Made by a program: the position numbers and the translations under genes
From: Janthinobacterium sp. 61
GTDB taxonomy: Bacteria > Pseudomonadota > Gammaproteobacteria > Burkholderiales > Burkholderiaceae_D
NCBI RefSeq assembly: GCF_002846335.1
Contig: NZ_PJMQ01000001.1
Coordinates: forward strand, 4,216,001-4,280,000
Direction of reading: 5' to 3'
DNA: 64,000 nt
Shown here: positions 53,973 to 63,068 of the stretch, one piece after another
Layout: each line of letters opens with the position of its first letter
Numbering within the stretch: position 1 is the stretch's first letter
The notes under the pieces: generated by a model
What the model saw: the letters and a program-made list of their open reading frames with translations, nothing else
The model's database searches: none
Told to the model about the DNA's origin: nothing

Positions 53973-55835
53973 ATGCTGATAAAAAATAAAGTTGCGCTCG
54001 CCGCATTGATGATGGCTTTTAGCCTGACACCGGCCAGCGCCGCCAAGAAGCCGCAGAAAAGCGGCAAGGCCAGCACCAGCAGCAGCAAGAAAAAAACTGT
54101 CAGCAAGAAGGCGGCCGTCGCCACGACTGCAACGGCCGCTACGGTAGCAGCCGTCGCCAGCGAGAACAGCAGCGACCGCTCCATGAATAACCTCAGCGGC
54201 CAATTCCTCACGGCCCTGTGGCGTTTGGACCCGGAAAGCGCGATTTCGGTCGGCAAGTATGATGGCGCCGCCAACCTGAGCATTCCCGATGCGGCCAGCC
54301 GCCAGAAGCAACTGGCCTTCATCGAAGAATGGCTGGGCAAGTTCGGCAAGCTGAATGCGAGCAAAATGTCGGACAAGCAACGCACCGACCTGGCCTTGCT
54401 GACAAATAAACTGCAATCGGACCGCTGGTACCTGACCACCTTCCGCGAATTCGAATGGAATCCCGCGCAGTACAACGTGGCCGGTTCCATCGACTTCATC
54501 CTGAACACGGAATACGCATCCCAGCCGCAGCGCCTGCGCACCTTGCTCAAGCGTATCGCCACCGTGCCGCAATACTATGCGGCCGCGCGCGCCAGCATCG
54601 TCAACCCCACGCGCGAACACACGCAGCTGGCCATCGCCCAGAGCGCCGGCGTGCTCAGCGTGCTTGACGACCTGAACAAGACAGCACAGGGCTCCATCCT
54701 GACGCCGGCGGAAAAACAGCTGTACAACGCCCGCATCGCCGCAGCCCGCACGGCCGTGCAAGGCTATGCCGCCTGGCTGACGGAACAGGATGCCGCGCTG
54801 GCGCAGAACGGCAACGCGCGCTCCTTCCGCATCGGCAAAGACTTGTACGAACAGAAATTCGCCTACGATATCCAGGCCAGCGTGAGCGCCGAGCAGATGT
54901 ACCAGAAAGCCCTGGCCGCGCGCGAAAAGCTGCTCGAGCACATGGATAGCCTGTCCGACGAACTGTGGGTGAAAACCATGGGTGCCACGGCCAAGCCGGC
55001 GGACCGCACGGCGAAGATCGGCATGGTGATCGACAAGCTGTCCAGCAACCACGTGGCGCCCGCCGACTTCGTGCCGGAAATTCGCCGCCAGATCCCGGAA
55101 TTGCAGGAATGGGTGACCAGCCACAACCTGCTGACGATGGACCCGAAAAAGCCTCTGGTCGTGCGTGAAACCCCGGCCTACCAGCGCGGCGTGGCTGGCG
55201 CCAGCATCGAGGCGCCCGGCCCCTACCGTCCACAGGACCGCACGTATTACAACGTGACGCCGCTCGATGGCGAAACGCCAGAACAGGCGGAAAGCAGCTT
55301 GCGCGAGTACAACCACTGGATCTTGCAGATCCTCAATATCCACGAAGCCATTCCCGGCCATTACACGCAGCTCGTGTATGCCAACAAGTCGCCATCGCTG
55401 GTCAAATCCATCTTTGGCAACGGCGCCATGATCGAAGGCTGGGCCGTGTATGGAGAGCGCATGATGCTCGAATCGGGCTATGGCAACAATGCGCCGGAAA
55501 TGTGGCTGATGTACTCGAAGTGGAATTTGCGCAGCGTCACCAACACCATCCTCGACTACAGCGTGCACGTACAGGGCATGACGCAAGAGCAAGCGCTGGA
55601 CCTGCTGACGCGCCAGGCCTTCCAGACCAAGCGTGAAGCAACAGAGAAATGGCGCCGCGTGCAGCTGAGCTCGGTTCAACTGACCAGCTATTTCAGCGGC
55701 TACAGCGAAATCATGGACTTGCGCGAACAGCGCAAGCAGGCGCTGGGCAATAAGTTCGTGCTGAAGGATTTCCACGAGCAATTCCTCAGCTATGGCAGCG
55801 CACCCGTGAAAGTCATCAAGGAATTGATGAATTAA
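53973..55835 (+). CDS. Exported DUF885 family metallopeptidase-like protein
   Basis: 620 residues. A signal peptide (ALAALMMAFSLTPASAA) is followed by a Lys/Ser-rich basic spacer (about 24-45) and the DUF885 domain. The zinc motif HEAIPGH is at 457-463 (NIHEAIPGHYTQLV). The downstream EGWAVYGERMMLE block supplies the third ligand (Glu), as in gluzincins. Predicted periplasmic peptide hydrolysis; substrate unknown. The ATG is at 53973 with a short AAGAGA upstream. It ends with its own terminator. Confidence 0.9.
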   Translation: MLIKNKVALAALMMAFSLTPASAAKKPQKSGKASTSSSKKKTVSKKAAVATTATAATVAAVASENSSDRSMNNLSGQFLTALWRLDPESAISVGKYDGAANLSIPDAASRQKQLAFIEEWLGKFGKLNASKMSDKQRTDLALLTNKLQSDRWYLTTFREFEWNPAQYNVAGSIDFILNTEYASQPQRLRTLLKRIATVPQYYAAARASIVNPTREHTQLAIAQSAGVLSVLDDLNKTAQGSILTPAEKQLYNARIAAARTAVQGYAAWLTEQDAALAQNGNARSFRIGKDLYEQKFAYDIQASVSAEQMYQKALAAREKLLEHMDSLSDELWVKTMGATAKPADRTAKIGMVIDKLSSNHVAPADFVPEIRRQIPELQEWVTSHNLLTMDPKKPLVVRETPAYQRGVAGASIEAPGPYRPQDRTYYNVTPLDGETPEQAESSLREYNHWILQILNIHEAIPGHYTQLVYANKSPSLVKSIFGNGAMIEGWAVYGERMMLESGYGNNAPEMWLMYSKWNLRSVTNTILDYSVHVQGMTQEQALDLLTRQAFQTKREATEKWRRVQLSSVQLTSYFSGYSEIMDLREQRKQALGNKFVLKDFHEQFLSYGSAPVKVIKELMN

Positions 55836-55854
55836 GCGCTGCGCTTCCTCACCT

Positions 55855-55884
55855 TGCAAAGGGCGCTACGGCGCCCTTTTTGCA
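55855..55884 (+). terminator. Terminator of the DUF885 gene
   Basis: TGCAAAGGGCGC pairs with GCGCCCTTTTTGCA around a TACG loop, 20 bp after the stop. U-tract on the plus strand. Confidence 0.85.
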
Positions 55885-56030
55885 TGGGTTTGCGCCACCG
55901 CAAACCACCGGCAACCCTGGCTATCAGGCTGATGGCAAGGCAGGCACCACCGCACTTCGCACTGGCAATTGCCGATTTTCCAGCAATGAGAAGCGCATGT
56001 AGTAAGTGCTCACCAAGCGCCTGTGCAATG

Positions 56031-56067
56031 AAAAAGCCGCTGCTCCCAGGGGAGGTCAGCGGCTTTT
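56031..56067 (-). terminator. Terminator of the his-tat operon
   Basis: An 11-bp stem AAAAGCCGCTG/CAGCGGCTTTT (56032-56042 with 56057-56067) lies 37 bp after tatC. The A-run on the plus strand gives the U-tract. Confidence 0.85.
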
Positions 56068-56103
56068 GCCTGCGTATCGTGCTTGCAGTATATTGCTTGC
56101 CGG

Positions 56104-56859
56104 CTAGGACGCCTCTTCCGGCGCCTGGGTGGCCTTGACGAAGATGGGCGCCACCAGCAGGCCCAGCTCGAACAGCAAACACATGGGGATGGCCAGCGAG
56201 AACTGGCTGACCACGTCCGGCGGCGTGACGATGGCGGCAATCACGAAGGCGCCCACGATGACGTAAGGGCGTACTTCCTTGAGCTTCGCGATAGTAACCA
56301 AGCCCATGCGCACAAGGATCACCACCACCACGGGCACTTCGAAGGTGGCGCCAAAGGCCAAACACATCGACATGACGAAATCGAGATAGTTTTCGATATC
56401 GGGCGTGACGGCGATCGAGGATGGCGAGAAGTCGCTGATGAAGTGAAACACGCGCCCAAATACAAAGAAGTAGCAGAAGGCTACGCCAGCGATGAACAGC
56501 AGGGACGAGGAAATGACCAGCGGCGCGATCAAACGCTTTTCATGCGTGTACAGGCCGGGCGCGATGAAAGCCCACATCTGGTACAGCACCCAGGGCAAGG
56601 CAACGATGAAGGCGATCACCAGGGTCACTTTCATCGGCACCAGGAACGGTGAGATCACGCCGGTGGCGATCATTTTCGAGCCGGCAGGCAGCGAGGCGAT
56701 CATCGGTGCGGCAATAAAATCGTAGATCTGCGAGGGGCCGGGCCAATAGAACAGCACGGCGCAGACGACGGCGATGCCGATCGAGGCCTTGACCAGGCGG
56801 TTGCGCAGCTCGACCAGATGCGAGATAAAGGTTTCTTCCACCGGGGATTTGCTACTCAT
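56104..56859 (-). CDS. tatC: Twin-arginine translocase subunit TatC
   Basis: Core membrane receptor of the Tat pathway, which exports folded proteins. 251 residues, six membrane helices. Family blocks are SHLVELRNRLVKA, FIAPGLYTHEKR, FFVFGRVFHF and the conserved Glu in FGATFEVPVVVV. The ATG overlaps the tatB stop by 4 bp. Confidence 0.97.
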   Translation of the reverse strand: MSSKSPVEETFISHLVELRNRLVKASIGIAVVCAVLFYWPGPSQIYDFIAAPMIASLPAGSKMIATGVISPFLVPMKVTLVIAFIVALPWVLYQMWAFIAPGLYTHEKRLIAPLVISSSLLFIAGVAFCYFFVFGRVFHFISDFSPSSIAVTPDIENYLDFVMSMCLAFGATFEVPVVVVILVRMGLVTIAKLKEVRPYVIVGAFVIAAIVTPPDVVSQFSLAIPMCLLFELGLLVAPIFVKATQAPEEAS

Positions 56860-57389
56860 GAGTAAAAGGAGGAGGAACTGGCACGCGGACGGAAGCGCGC
56901 CACGCGGGCGGCCGCCGACTGCACGTGCAGCTTGCCGCCATGGCGCTGCTTGTACCAGCCAGGGATAGCGGAATTGCGCACCAGCTTCTTGCGGCGGAAT
57001 TCGCGCGCCTTGCGGGCCAAGTCATCGTTGGTGGCGCGCAGCATGGCTTCATGGGCATCGTGATGCCCCTCATACGAGCTGGAATCGCCGCGCCAGGCGT
57101 TTTCCACCTCGGCCAGGTTGCCGGAGATCGAGTTTTCCACGCCATGCATGGATTTCTCCACGCTTTGCTTGACGGAATGGGCTGCATCCTGCACTTCCTT
57201 CTGCAGGTTTTTCAGCTCTTCCATTTCAATTTCGCGCGAGACTTCGGATTTCACCTGGTTCAGGTAGCGTTGCGCGCGGCCATACAGGGTACCGGCCATG
57301 CGTGCTACTCTCGGCAACTTTTCAGGGCCGATGACTATCAACGCAACCACGCCGATGATGGCGATTTTAGAGAGACCGAGATCGATCAT
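56856..57389 (-). CDS. tatB: Sec-independent protein translocase TatB
   Basis: 177 residues. One N-terminal helix (IAIIGVVALIVIGPEKLPRVAR, with the TatB Glu/Pro motif EKLP), an amphipathic helix and a long polar tail. TatB hands Tat substrates to TatC. The ATG at 57389 is confirmed by the family N-terminus MIDLGLSK. Confidence 0.95.
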   Translation of the reverse strand: MIDLGLSKIAIIGVVALIVIGPEKLPRVARMAGTLYGRAQRYLNQVKSEVSREIEMEELKNLQKEVQDAAHSVKQSVEKSMHGVENSISGNLAEVENAWRGDSSSYEGHHDAHEAMLRATNDDLARKAREFRRKKLVRNSAIPGWYKQRHGGKLHVQSAAARVARFRPRASSSSFYS

Positions 57390-57437
57390 AAGCGGACAAG
57401 GGCTGTTACCGGACGAGGCAAGCGCCCCGCCACGCTA

Positions 57438-57674
57438 TCAGAACTTGCTTTTCTCTTTCGTCTCGACGTCGATGGTGCTTTTGTCGGCCACTTGCGATGG
57501 CGCAGCAGGAGGGGTGTTGGCTGCCGGAGCATCATCTTCACCCTTGACGCCATCCTTGAAGCCTTTGACGGCCTTGCCGATATCACCGCCGATATTGCCC
57601 AGTTTCTTGGTGCCGAAGACCAGCATCACAATGACCAGAACGATCAGCCAGTGCCAAATACTCAATGAACCCAT
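57438..57674 (-). CDS. tatA: Sec-independent protein translocase TatA
   Basis: 78 residues, pore-forming Tat subunit: one membrane helix ([19 protein letters not shown]), the [21 protein letters not shown] amphipathic helix and an acidic tail. The start MGSLSIWHW at 57674 has AAGGAG six bases before it; the upstream frame is not conserved. Confidence 0.95.
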   Translation of the reverse strand: MGSLSIWHWLIVLVIVMLVFGTKKLGNIGGDIGKAVKGFKDGVKGEDDAPAANTPPAAPSQVADKSTIDVETKEKSKF

Positions 57675-57754
57675 CACATTCTCCTTGCGGGACGGTGCCC
57701 GAATAGCGTCAACCAATGCCGGTAGTATACACGTGAACCCGGCGCACGGCGAAA

Positions 57755-58126
57755 TCAGTGCTGGCCGCGCCAGGGGCGGGGACCGCCGTACACATGCATG
57801 TGCAAGTGATACACCTCTTGCCCGCCGTTCGGGCCGCTGTTGATCATGGTCTTGAAGCCGCCGCCGGGCGTGCCATCGGCGTCATACGTGACGGCGCAGC
57901 CGAACTCGGCAGCGAGCCTGGGCGCCAGGCGCAGCAGCTTGCCCAGCATTTCCGTATGGCTATCGTCGCAGTCGGACAGGCTGGCCACGTGGCGCTTGGG
58001 GATCAGCAGCAAATGCACGGGGGCGGCCGGGTTGATGTCCTTGAAGGCCAGCAAGTCCTCGTCTTCATACACGATGGAAGAAGGAATTTGTTTTGCAGCA
58101 ATCTTGCAAAAAATACAGTTATCCAC
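57755..58126 (-). CDS. HIT family nucleotide-binding protein
   Basis: 123 residues, histidine-triad (HIT) hydrolase of the HINT type. N-terminal [20 protein letters not shown], catalytic HLHMHVYGG. The start is a GTG at 58126 with GGAG five bases upstream. It lies 15 bp after hisE, the usual place for this gene in the betaproteobacterial his-tat operon. Confidence 0.92.
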   Translation of the reverse strand: MDNCIFCKIAAKQIPSSIVYEDEDLLAFKDINPAAPVHLLLIPKRHVASLSDCDDSHTEMLGKLLRLAPRLAAEFGCAVTYDADGTPGGGFKTMINSGPNGGQEVYHLHMHVYGGPRPWRGQH

Positions 58127-58141
58127 GCACGCTCCAGTAGG

Positions 58142-58513
58142 TCAGTGTTTGTCTGTTTCGCCGGCGTCGCGCAGCTCATCCTTGCGCGCCGCCTTTTCTT
58201 CCAGGCCGGACAGGCCTTCGCGGCGCGCCAGCTCGTCGAGCACCTGCTGCGGCGTCAGGTCGAACTGCGCCAGCATCACCAGCGAGTGAAACCACAGGTC
58301 GGCGCATTCGTACAGGACCTTCGATGGGTCATTGTCGCGGCGCGCATCCTTGGCGGCCATCACCGTTTCCGTCGCTTCTTCGCCGATTTTTTTCAGAATG
58401 GCATCATCACCCTTGGCAAACAGGCGCGCGACATAGGAAGTGGCGGGGTCGCCGCCGTTGGCCAGCTTGCGCGATTCGATCACGGCGGCCAGGCGCTTTA
58501 AAGTTTCACTCAT
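58142..58513 (-). CDS. hisE: Phosphoribosyl-ATP diphosphatase
   Basis: Second step of histidine synthesis. 123 residues, MazG-like helical fold with [13 protein letters not shown] and the acidic [11 protein letters not shown] metal-binding helix. The start codon overlaps hisI (ATGA). In Enterobacteria this domain is fused to HisI; here it is a separate gene. Confidence 0.95.
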   Translation of the reverse strand: MSETLKRLAAVIESRKLANGGDPATSYVARLFAKGDDAILKKIGEEATETVMAAKDARRDNDPSKVLYECADLWFHSLVMLAQFDLTPQQVLDELARREGLSGLEEKAARKDELRDAGETDKH

Positions 58514-58947
58514 TTGTTCTTGGTTTCCGCGTAAATCGTGTCAGGGTCTTTCAGCACGGGGTCGGTGATTTGCCATTCGCCCGTTTTTTCATCGCCTTCG
58601 AATTTCTGGAAGAAACACGAATGGCGACCCGTATGGCAGGCGATGCCGCCGGCTTGCTCGATTTTCAGCAAGACCACGTCTTCATCGCAATCGAGGCGGA
58701 TTTCCAGCACCTTTTGCGTGTGGCCCGATTCTTCGCCCTTGTGCCAGAGTTTCTTGCGCGAACGGCTCCAGTACACGGCTTCGCCCAGCTCCACCGTGCG
58801 CGCCAGCGCGTCGCGGTTCATCCAGGCAAACATCAGCACGTCATTGCTGCCCGCTTCCTGCGCGATCACGGGCACCAGGCCGTGCTCGTCCCATCTGACC
58901 TTTTTCAGCCACTTGGCATTGCTTGCTACAATGGTTCCGTTTTGCAT
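58510..58947 (-). CDS. hisI: Phosphoribosyl-AMP cyclohydrolase
   Basis: Third step of histidine synthesis. 145 residues. [29 protein letters not shown], the metal-binding [10 protein letters not shown] and the Cys-containing [10 protein letters not shown] motif are all present. The ATG at 58947 follows hisF by 26 bp. Confidence 0.96.
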   Translation of the reverse strand: MQNGTIVASNAKWLKKVRWDEHGLVPVIAQEAGSNDVLMFAWMNRDALARTVELGEAVYWSRSRKKLWHKGEESGHTQKVLEIRLDCDEDVVLLKIEQAGGIACHTGRHSCFFQKFEGDEKTGEWQITDPVLKDPDTIYAETKNK

Positions 58948-58973
58948 GTTCTTTATCCTGGGTACTATTTTGT

Positions 58974-59735
58974 TTACGCCAGGCGCATGGGGATGCCCTG
59001 CTGCGCCATGAAACGCTTGGCTTCCTGTACCGTGTGCTGGCCATAGTGAAAGATGCTGGCGGCCAGCACGGCGTCCGCGCGGCCCACCTTGATGCCGTCG
59101 ACCAGGTCTTGCAAGCCGCCCACGCCGCCCGAGGCGATGACGGGAATGCTGACGGCGTCCGACACGCCGCGCGTCAGGCCCAGGTCGAAGCCCACCTTGG
59201 TGCCATCGCGGTCCATGCTGGTGAGCAAGATTTCACCGGCGCCCAGACTTTCCATTTTACGCGCCCATTCGAACGCGTCCAGGCCGGTGGCAGTACGCCC
59301 GCCGTGGGTAAACACTTCCCACTTGCCGGGCGACACCTGCTTGGCATCAATGGCGACGACGATGCATTGCGAGCCATGCTTTTGCGATGCCTCAAACACC
59401 AGTTGCGGATTCGTCACGGCCGAGGTGTTGATACTGACCTTGTCGGCGCCCGCGTTGAGCAGCCGGCGCACATCTTCCACCACGCGCACGCCGCCGCCCA
59501 CGGTCAGCGGAATGAACACTTGCGACGCCACCGCTTCGATGATGTCGAAGATCAGCCCGCGGTTGTCGCTCGAAGCGGTAATGTCGAGGAAAGTGATTTC
59601 ATCGGCGCCCTGCTCGTCATAACGGCGGGCAATTTCCACCGGGTCGCCGGCGTCGCGCAATTCCGTGAAATTGACGCCTTTGACAACGCGGCCATTGGTC
59701 ACGTCGAGGCAGGGGATGATACGTTTTGCAAGCAT
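58974..59735 (-). CDS. hisF: Imidazole glycerol phosphate synthase, cyclase subunit
   Basis: 253 residues, TIM barrel. Catalytic Asp11 in IPCLDVTNG and the second Asp in VVAIDAKQ. Forms the glutaminase-cyclase complex with HisH. The start MLAKRIIPC at 59735 is conserved; the upstream frame is not. Confidence 0.97.
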   Translation of the reverse strand: MLAKRIIPCLDVTNGRVVKGVNFTELRDAGDPVEIARRYDEQGADEITFLDITASSDNRGLIFDIIEAVASQVFIPLTVGGGVRVVEDVRRLLNAGADKVSINTSAVTNPQLVFEASQKHGSQCIVVAIDAKQVSPGKWEVFTHGGRTATGLDAFEWARKMESLGAGEILLTSMDRDGTKVGFDLGLTRGVSDAVSIPVIASGGVGGLQDLVDGIKVGRADAVLAASIFHYGQHTVQEAKRFMAQQGIPMRLA

Positions 59736-59795
59736 GATGGTATCCAGATTGTCGCCAGGCCGGGCGTGCACATGCACGCTCCCGGCCAGGCTGGC

Positions 59796-60569
59796 TTAAA
59801 CGGCGGCGTCGGTCAGTTCGTCGGCGCGTTCTTGCGCCTGCGCCAGGTCGATCGTGCCTTCATAGATGGAACGGCCGCAGATCACGCCTTCGATGCCTTC
59901 GGCCTGGACAGCGCACAGCGCTTCCACGTCGCCGATATTGTGCAGGCCACCCGAGGCGATGACGGGAATCTTGACGGCTTGCGCCAGCTTGACGGTGGCT
60001 TCGATATTGATGCCGCCCATCATGCCGTCGCGGCCGATGTCCGTGTAGATGATGGATTCGACGCCGTAAGCTTCGAATTTTTTCGCCAGGTCGATCACTT
60101 CGTGGCCCGACATCTTGCTCCAGCCATCCGTTGCCACTTTGCCATCCTTGGCATCGAGGCCGACGATGATGTGGCCCGGAAAGGCGCCGCAGGCGTCGTG
60201 CAGGAAGCCGGGGCTTTTCACGGCCGCCGTACCGATGATGATGTAGGTGATGCCGGCGTCGAGATAGCGCTCGATGGTGTCGAGATCACGGATGCCGCCG
60301 CCCAGCTGCACGGGGATTTCCTCAATGTCGTTTTCCACGGCGAAATCCTGCACCGCCTTCAGGATGGCCTTCACGGCGCCTTCGTTCTTCGGCTTGCCGG
60401 CAAAGGCGCCGTTCAGGTCGACCAGATGCAGCCGGCGCGCGCCTTGCATCAGCCAATGGCGGGCCATGTCGGCCGGGTCTTCGGAAAATACGGTGGCAAG
60501 TTCCATATCGCCTTGTTTCAGGCGTACGCAGTGACCGTCTTTCAGGTCGATGGCGGGAATAAGCAGCAT
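59796..60569 (-). CDS. hisA: Phosphoribosylformimino-AICAR-P isomerase
   Basis: 257 residues, TIM-barrel Amadori isomerase. Catalytic Asp8 in [12 protein letters not shown], and the second Asp in [10 protein letters not shown]. The start at 60569 begins exactly with the family motif; the upstream frame was rejected. Confidence 0.97.
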   Translation of the reverse strand: MLLIPAIDLKDGHCVRLKQGDMELATVFSEDPADMARHWLMQGARRLHLVDLNGAFAGKPKNEGAVKAILKAVQDFAVENDIEEIPVQLGGGIRDLDTIERYLDAGITYIIIGTAAVKSPGFLHDACGAFPGHIIVGLDAKDGKVATDGWSKMSGHEVIDLAKKFEAYGVESIIYTDIGRDGMMGGINIEATVKLAQAVKIPVIASGGLHNIGDVEALCAVQAEGIEGVICGRSIYEGTIDLAQAQERADELTDAAV

Positions 60570-60651
60570 GGTCAGTGTGGTGTCAGAGTGAGTGAGAAGC
60601 GAAGCCGTAAAGGCCACGAAGGTACATCAAAAGGTAGGTCAATACGATACG

Positions 60652-61290
60652 TCAGGGTTTCCAGTGAACAAAGTTCTTGTACAGCTGCAAGCCAGCGGCA
60701 GCACTTTTTTCAGGATGAAACTGCGTCGCGAAAATATTATCACGGGCGACGGCACAAGCGAACGGCGCGCCATAAACAGTCTCGCCCACCGTGTGCGCCG
60801 CCTCTTGAGGCTGAGCAAAATAGCTGTGCACAAAGTAAAAATACGCGTTGTCGGCGATGCCATCCCACATCGCATGGGGCGCCGTTTGCCGCACTTGGTT
60901 CCAGCCCATTTGCGGCACCTTGAAGCGCGAGCCATCCTCCTGCACCTGGCCGTCGAGCTGGAAGCGCACGACTTTTCCTGGCAGCAAGCCCAGACCGGCC
61001 GCATCACCCTCTTCGCTGCCCTCGAACAGCATTTGCTCGCCGATGCACACGCCCAGCACGGGCTTGCTGTCCGCGGCGCGCAGCAGCGCTTCGAGCACGC
61101 CCGATTCGCGCAGGCTGCGCATGCAGTCGGGCATGGCGCCCTGGCCCGGCAAGACGATGCGGTCGGCGCTGTCGATGTCGGCCGGCACGCCCGAAATGCG
61201 CACATCAGCGTCCGGCGCCACGGCACGCAGGGCCTGCGCCACCGAGCGCAGGTTGCCCATGCCGTAATCCACCACCACAATTTTATTCAT
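60652..61290 (-). CDS. hisH: Imidazole glycerol phosphate synthase, glutaminase subunit
   Basis: 212 residues, class I glutamine amidotransferase. Nucleophile Cys82 ([19 protein letters not shown]), His/Glu pair in TQFHPEKS. The start [13 protein letters not shown] at 61290 matches the family; a 52-codon upstream extension does not. Confidence 0.97.
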   Translation of the reverse strand: MNKIVVVDYGMGNLRSVAQALRAVAPDADVRISGVPADIDSADRIVLPGQGAMPDCMRSLRESGVLEALLRAADSKPVLGVCIGEQMLFEGSEEGDAAGLGLLPGKVVRFQLDGQVQEDGSRFKVPQMGWNQVRQTAPHAMWDGIADNAYFYFVHSYFAQPQEAAHTVGETVYGAPFACAVARDNIFATQFHPEKSAAAGLQLYKNFVHWKP

Positions 61291-61330
61291 GTGTTTAATC
61301 TCAGAATTGACAGTGTATCCCGGCCAGCGC

Positions 61331-61921
61331 TTACAGGCTGCCCTTGGTCGATGGAATGATGCCGGCCGCGCGCTCATCGAGTTCGGCAGCCATGCGCAGC
61401 GCGCGGCCAAAGGCCTTGAATACGGTTTCGCACTGATGGTGGGCATTCGTGCCGCGCAAATTGTCGATATGCAATGTTACGCCCGCATGGTTGACGAAGC
61501 CGCGGAAAAATTCCAGGGTCAGGTCAACGTCGAAGCCGGCGATCATGGCGCGCGTAAATGGAATGTGGTATTCGATGCCCGGGCGGCCCGAGAAATCGAG
61601 CACCACGCGCGACAGCGCCTCGTCCAGCGGCACATACGCATGGCCATAGCGGCGGATGCCCTTCTTGTCGCCGATGGCCTTGGCCACGGCCATGCCCAGG
61701 GTGATGCCCACGTCTTCCACCGTATGGTGGTTGTCGATATGCACGTCGCCCGTCGCTTCGATATCGAGGTCGATCAAGCCGTGGCGGGCGATCTGATCCA
61801 GCATATGGTCGAGGAAGGGCACGCCGGTGTTCAGCTTTTGCTGGCCGGTGCCGTCCAGGTTGAGGGCGACGCGAACTTGCGTCTCATTGGTGTTGCGCGT
61901 GATTTCTGCGGTGCGGTTCAT
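61331..61921 (-). CDS. hisB: Imidazoleglycerol-phosphate dehydratase
   Basis: 196 residues, single-function enzyme (no phosphatase half). [11 protein letters not shown] and [14 protein letters not shown] are the manganese-binding motifs, repeated as [14 protein letters not shown]. The start [11 protein letters not shown] at 61921 is conserved. Confidence 0.97.
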   Translation of the reverse strand: MNRTAEITRNTNETQVRVALNLDGTGQQKLNTGVPFLDHMLDQIARHGLIDLDIEATGDVHIDNHHTVEDVGITLGMAVAKAIGDKKGIRRYGHAYVPLDEALSRVVLDFSGRPGIEYHIPFTRAMIAGFDVDLTLEFFRGFVNHAGVTLHIDNLRGTNAHHQCETVFKAFGRALRMAAELDERAAGIIPSTKGSL

Positions 61922-61940
61922 GGGAGGCTCTGGCGATAGG

Positions 61941-63035
61941 CTAAACGAGGGATGCCTTGAAGGCATCGTAAAAAAGGGAATTCTCTTCCGGGGTGCTGAC
62001 GCTGATGCGCAGGCAATTGACCAGCGCAGCATGCATTTTACTCATATTTTTAATTAAAACCCTGCGGGCAAGCAGTTTTGCACAAACATCGTCGGAATCA
62101 GCCACACGAATCAGAAGAAAATTTGCCTTCGAGGGAAATACCGTCACGCCGGGCAGTTCCGCCAGGCGCAGCGCCAGTGCATCGCGCTCGCTGTTAAGCA
62201 AGTCAGCCTGAGCATTGAGCACGTCGAGGTGCTCGAGCGCGAATTCGGCTGCCGCCTGCGTCAGCACATTCACATTGTACGGCGGGCGCACTTTTTCAAA
62301 CTGCGCCAGCAGGGCCGGCGCGGCCGACATATAGCCGAGGCGGATACCGGCCAGGCCCAGTTTCGACACGGTGCGCATCACCACCAGGTTCTCGAATTCG
62401 GGCAGGCGGCCCATGAAACTGTGCTGCGCGAACGGCTCGTAGGCTTCGTCGACGACGGCGATGCCCGTGTCGCCCAGGACGGCCAGGATACGTTCGATGT
62501 CGGCGCTGGCAAACAGATTGCCCGTCGGATTGTTCGGATAGGCGAGGAAGACCAGCGCCGGGCGGTGCTCTTCGATGGCCGCCAGCATGGCGTCCATGTC
62601 CAGGCTGAAGTCGGCCTGCAGGGGCACGCCGACGAAATCCATGCCGGCAAACTGCGCCGAGCGCGCGTACATGACGAAGGCCGGCACGGGCGCCAGCAGC
62701 ACGGCGCGCTGGCCCGGCTCTTGGCGGGCGCAGGCCATGGCCAGGATGGAAATCAGTTCATCGGAACCGTTGCCCAGCATGACGTCGTAGCCGGCTGGCA
62801 CGCCCAGCTTGGCGCAGATGGCCGCCTGCAGGCTGGCGTAGGACGGCGGATAGCGGTTCAGCGCCACCCCGGCCAGGCGCGCGCCCAGTTCCTCGCGCAG
62901 ATGCTGCGGCAGCGGATACGGGTTTTCCATCGCATCGAGTTTGATGTAACCGCTGGCATCGGCTACCTGGTAGCTTTTGACGGTCCGCACATCGGACCGC
63001 ACGGTGTTGCTGATTAACTGATCGAGGAAAGACAT
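61941..63035 (-). CDS. hisC: Histidinol-phosphate aminotransferase
   Basis: 364 residues, PLP enzyme. N-terminal [21 protein letters not shown] for the phosphate region, DEAYEPFA, and the PLP lysine in [14 protein letters not shown]. It is the first his gene in this window. hisG and hisD, which often precede it, are not visible; a methyltransferase gene lies 33 bp upstream instead. Confidence 0.96.
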   Translation of the reverse strand: MSFLDQLISNTVRSDVRTVKSYQVADASGYIKLDAMENPYPLPQHLREELGARLAGVALNRYPPSYASLQAAICAKLGVPAGYDVMLGNGSDELISILAMACARQEPGQRAVLLAPVPAFVMYARSAQFAGMDFVGVPLQADFSLDMDAMLAAIEEHRPALVFLAYPNNPTGNLFASADIERILAVLGDTGIAVVDEAYEPFAQHSFMGRLPEFENLVVMRTVSKLGLAGIRLGYMSAAPALLAQFEKVRPPYNVNVLTQAAAEFALEHLDVLNAQADLLNSERDALALRLAELPGVTVFPSKANFLLIRVADSDDVCAKLLARRVLIKNMSKMHAALVNCLRISVSTPEENSLFYDAFKASLV

Positions 63036-63068
63036 GCTGCAAACACTCCTGATGAAATTAAATGGAGA

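Noticed and set aside
56925..57668. A 247-codon plus-strand frame opposite tatB/tatA
   Set aside because: The Tat proteins on the other strand are clear family members with correct starts and overlaps, so this is a shadow frame.
58116..58126. A TTATCCAC match near the HIT start, as a DnaA box
   Set aside because: It is a single imperfect site formed by the GTG-GAT-AAC start codons of the HIT gene.
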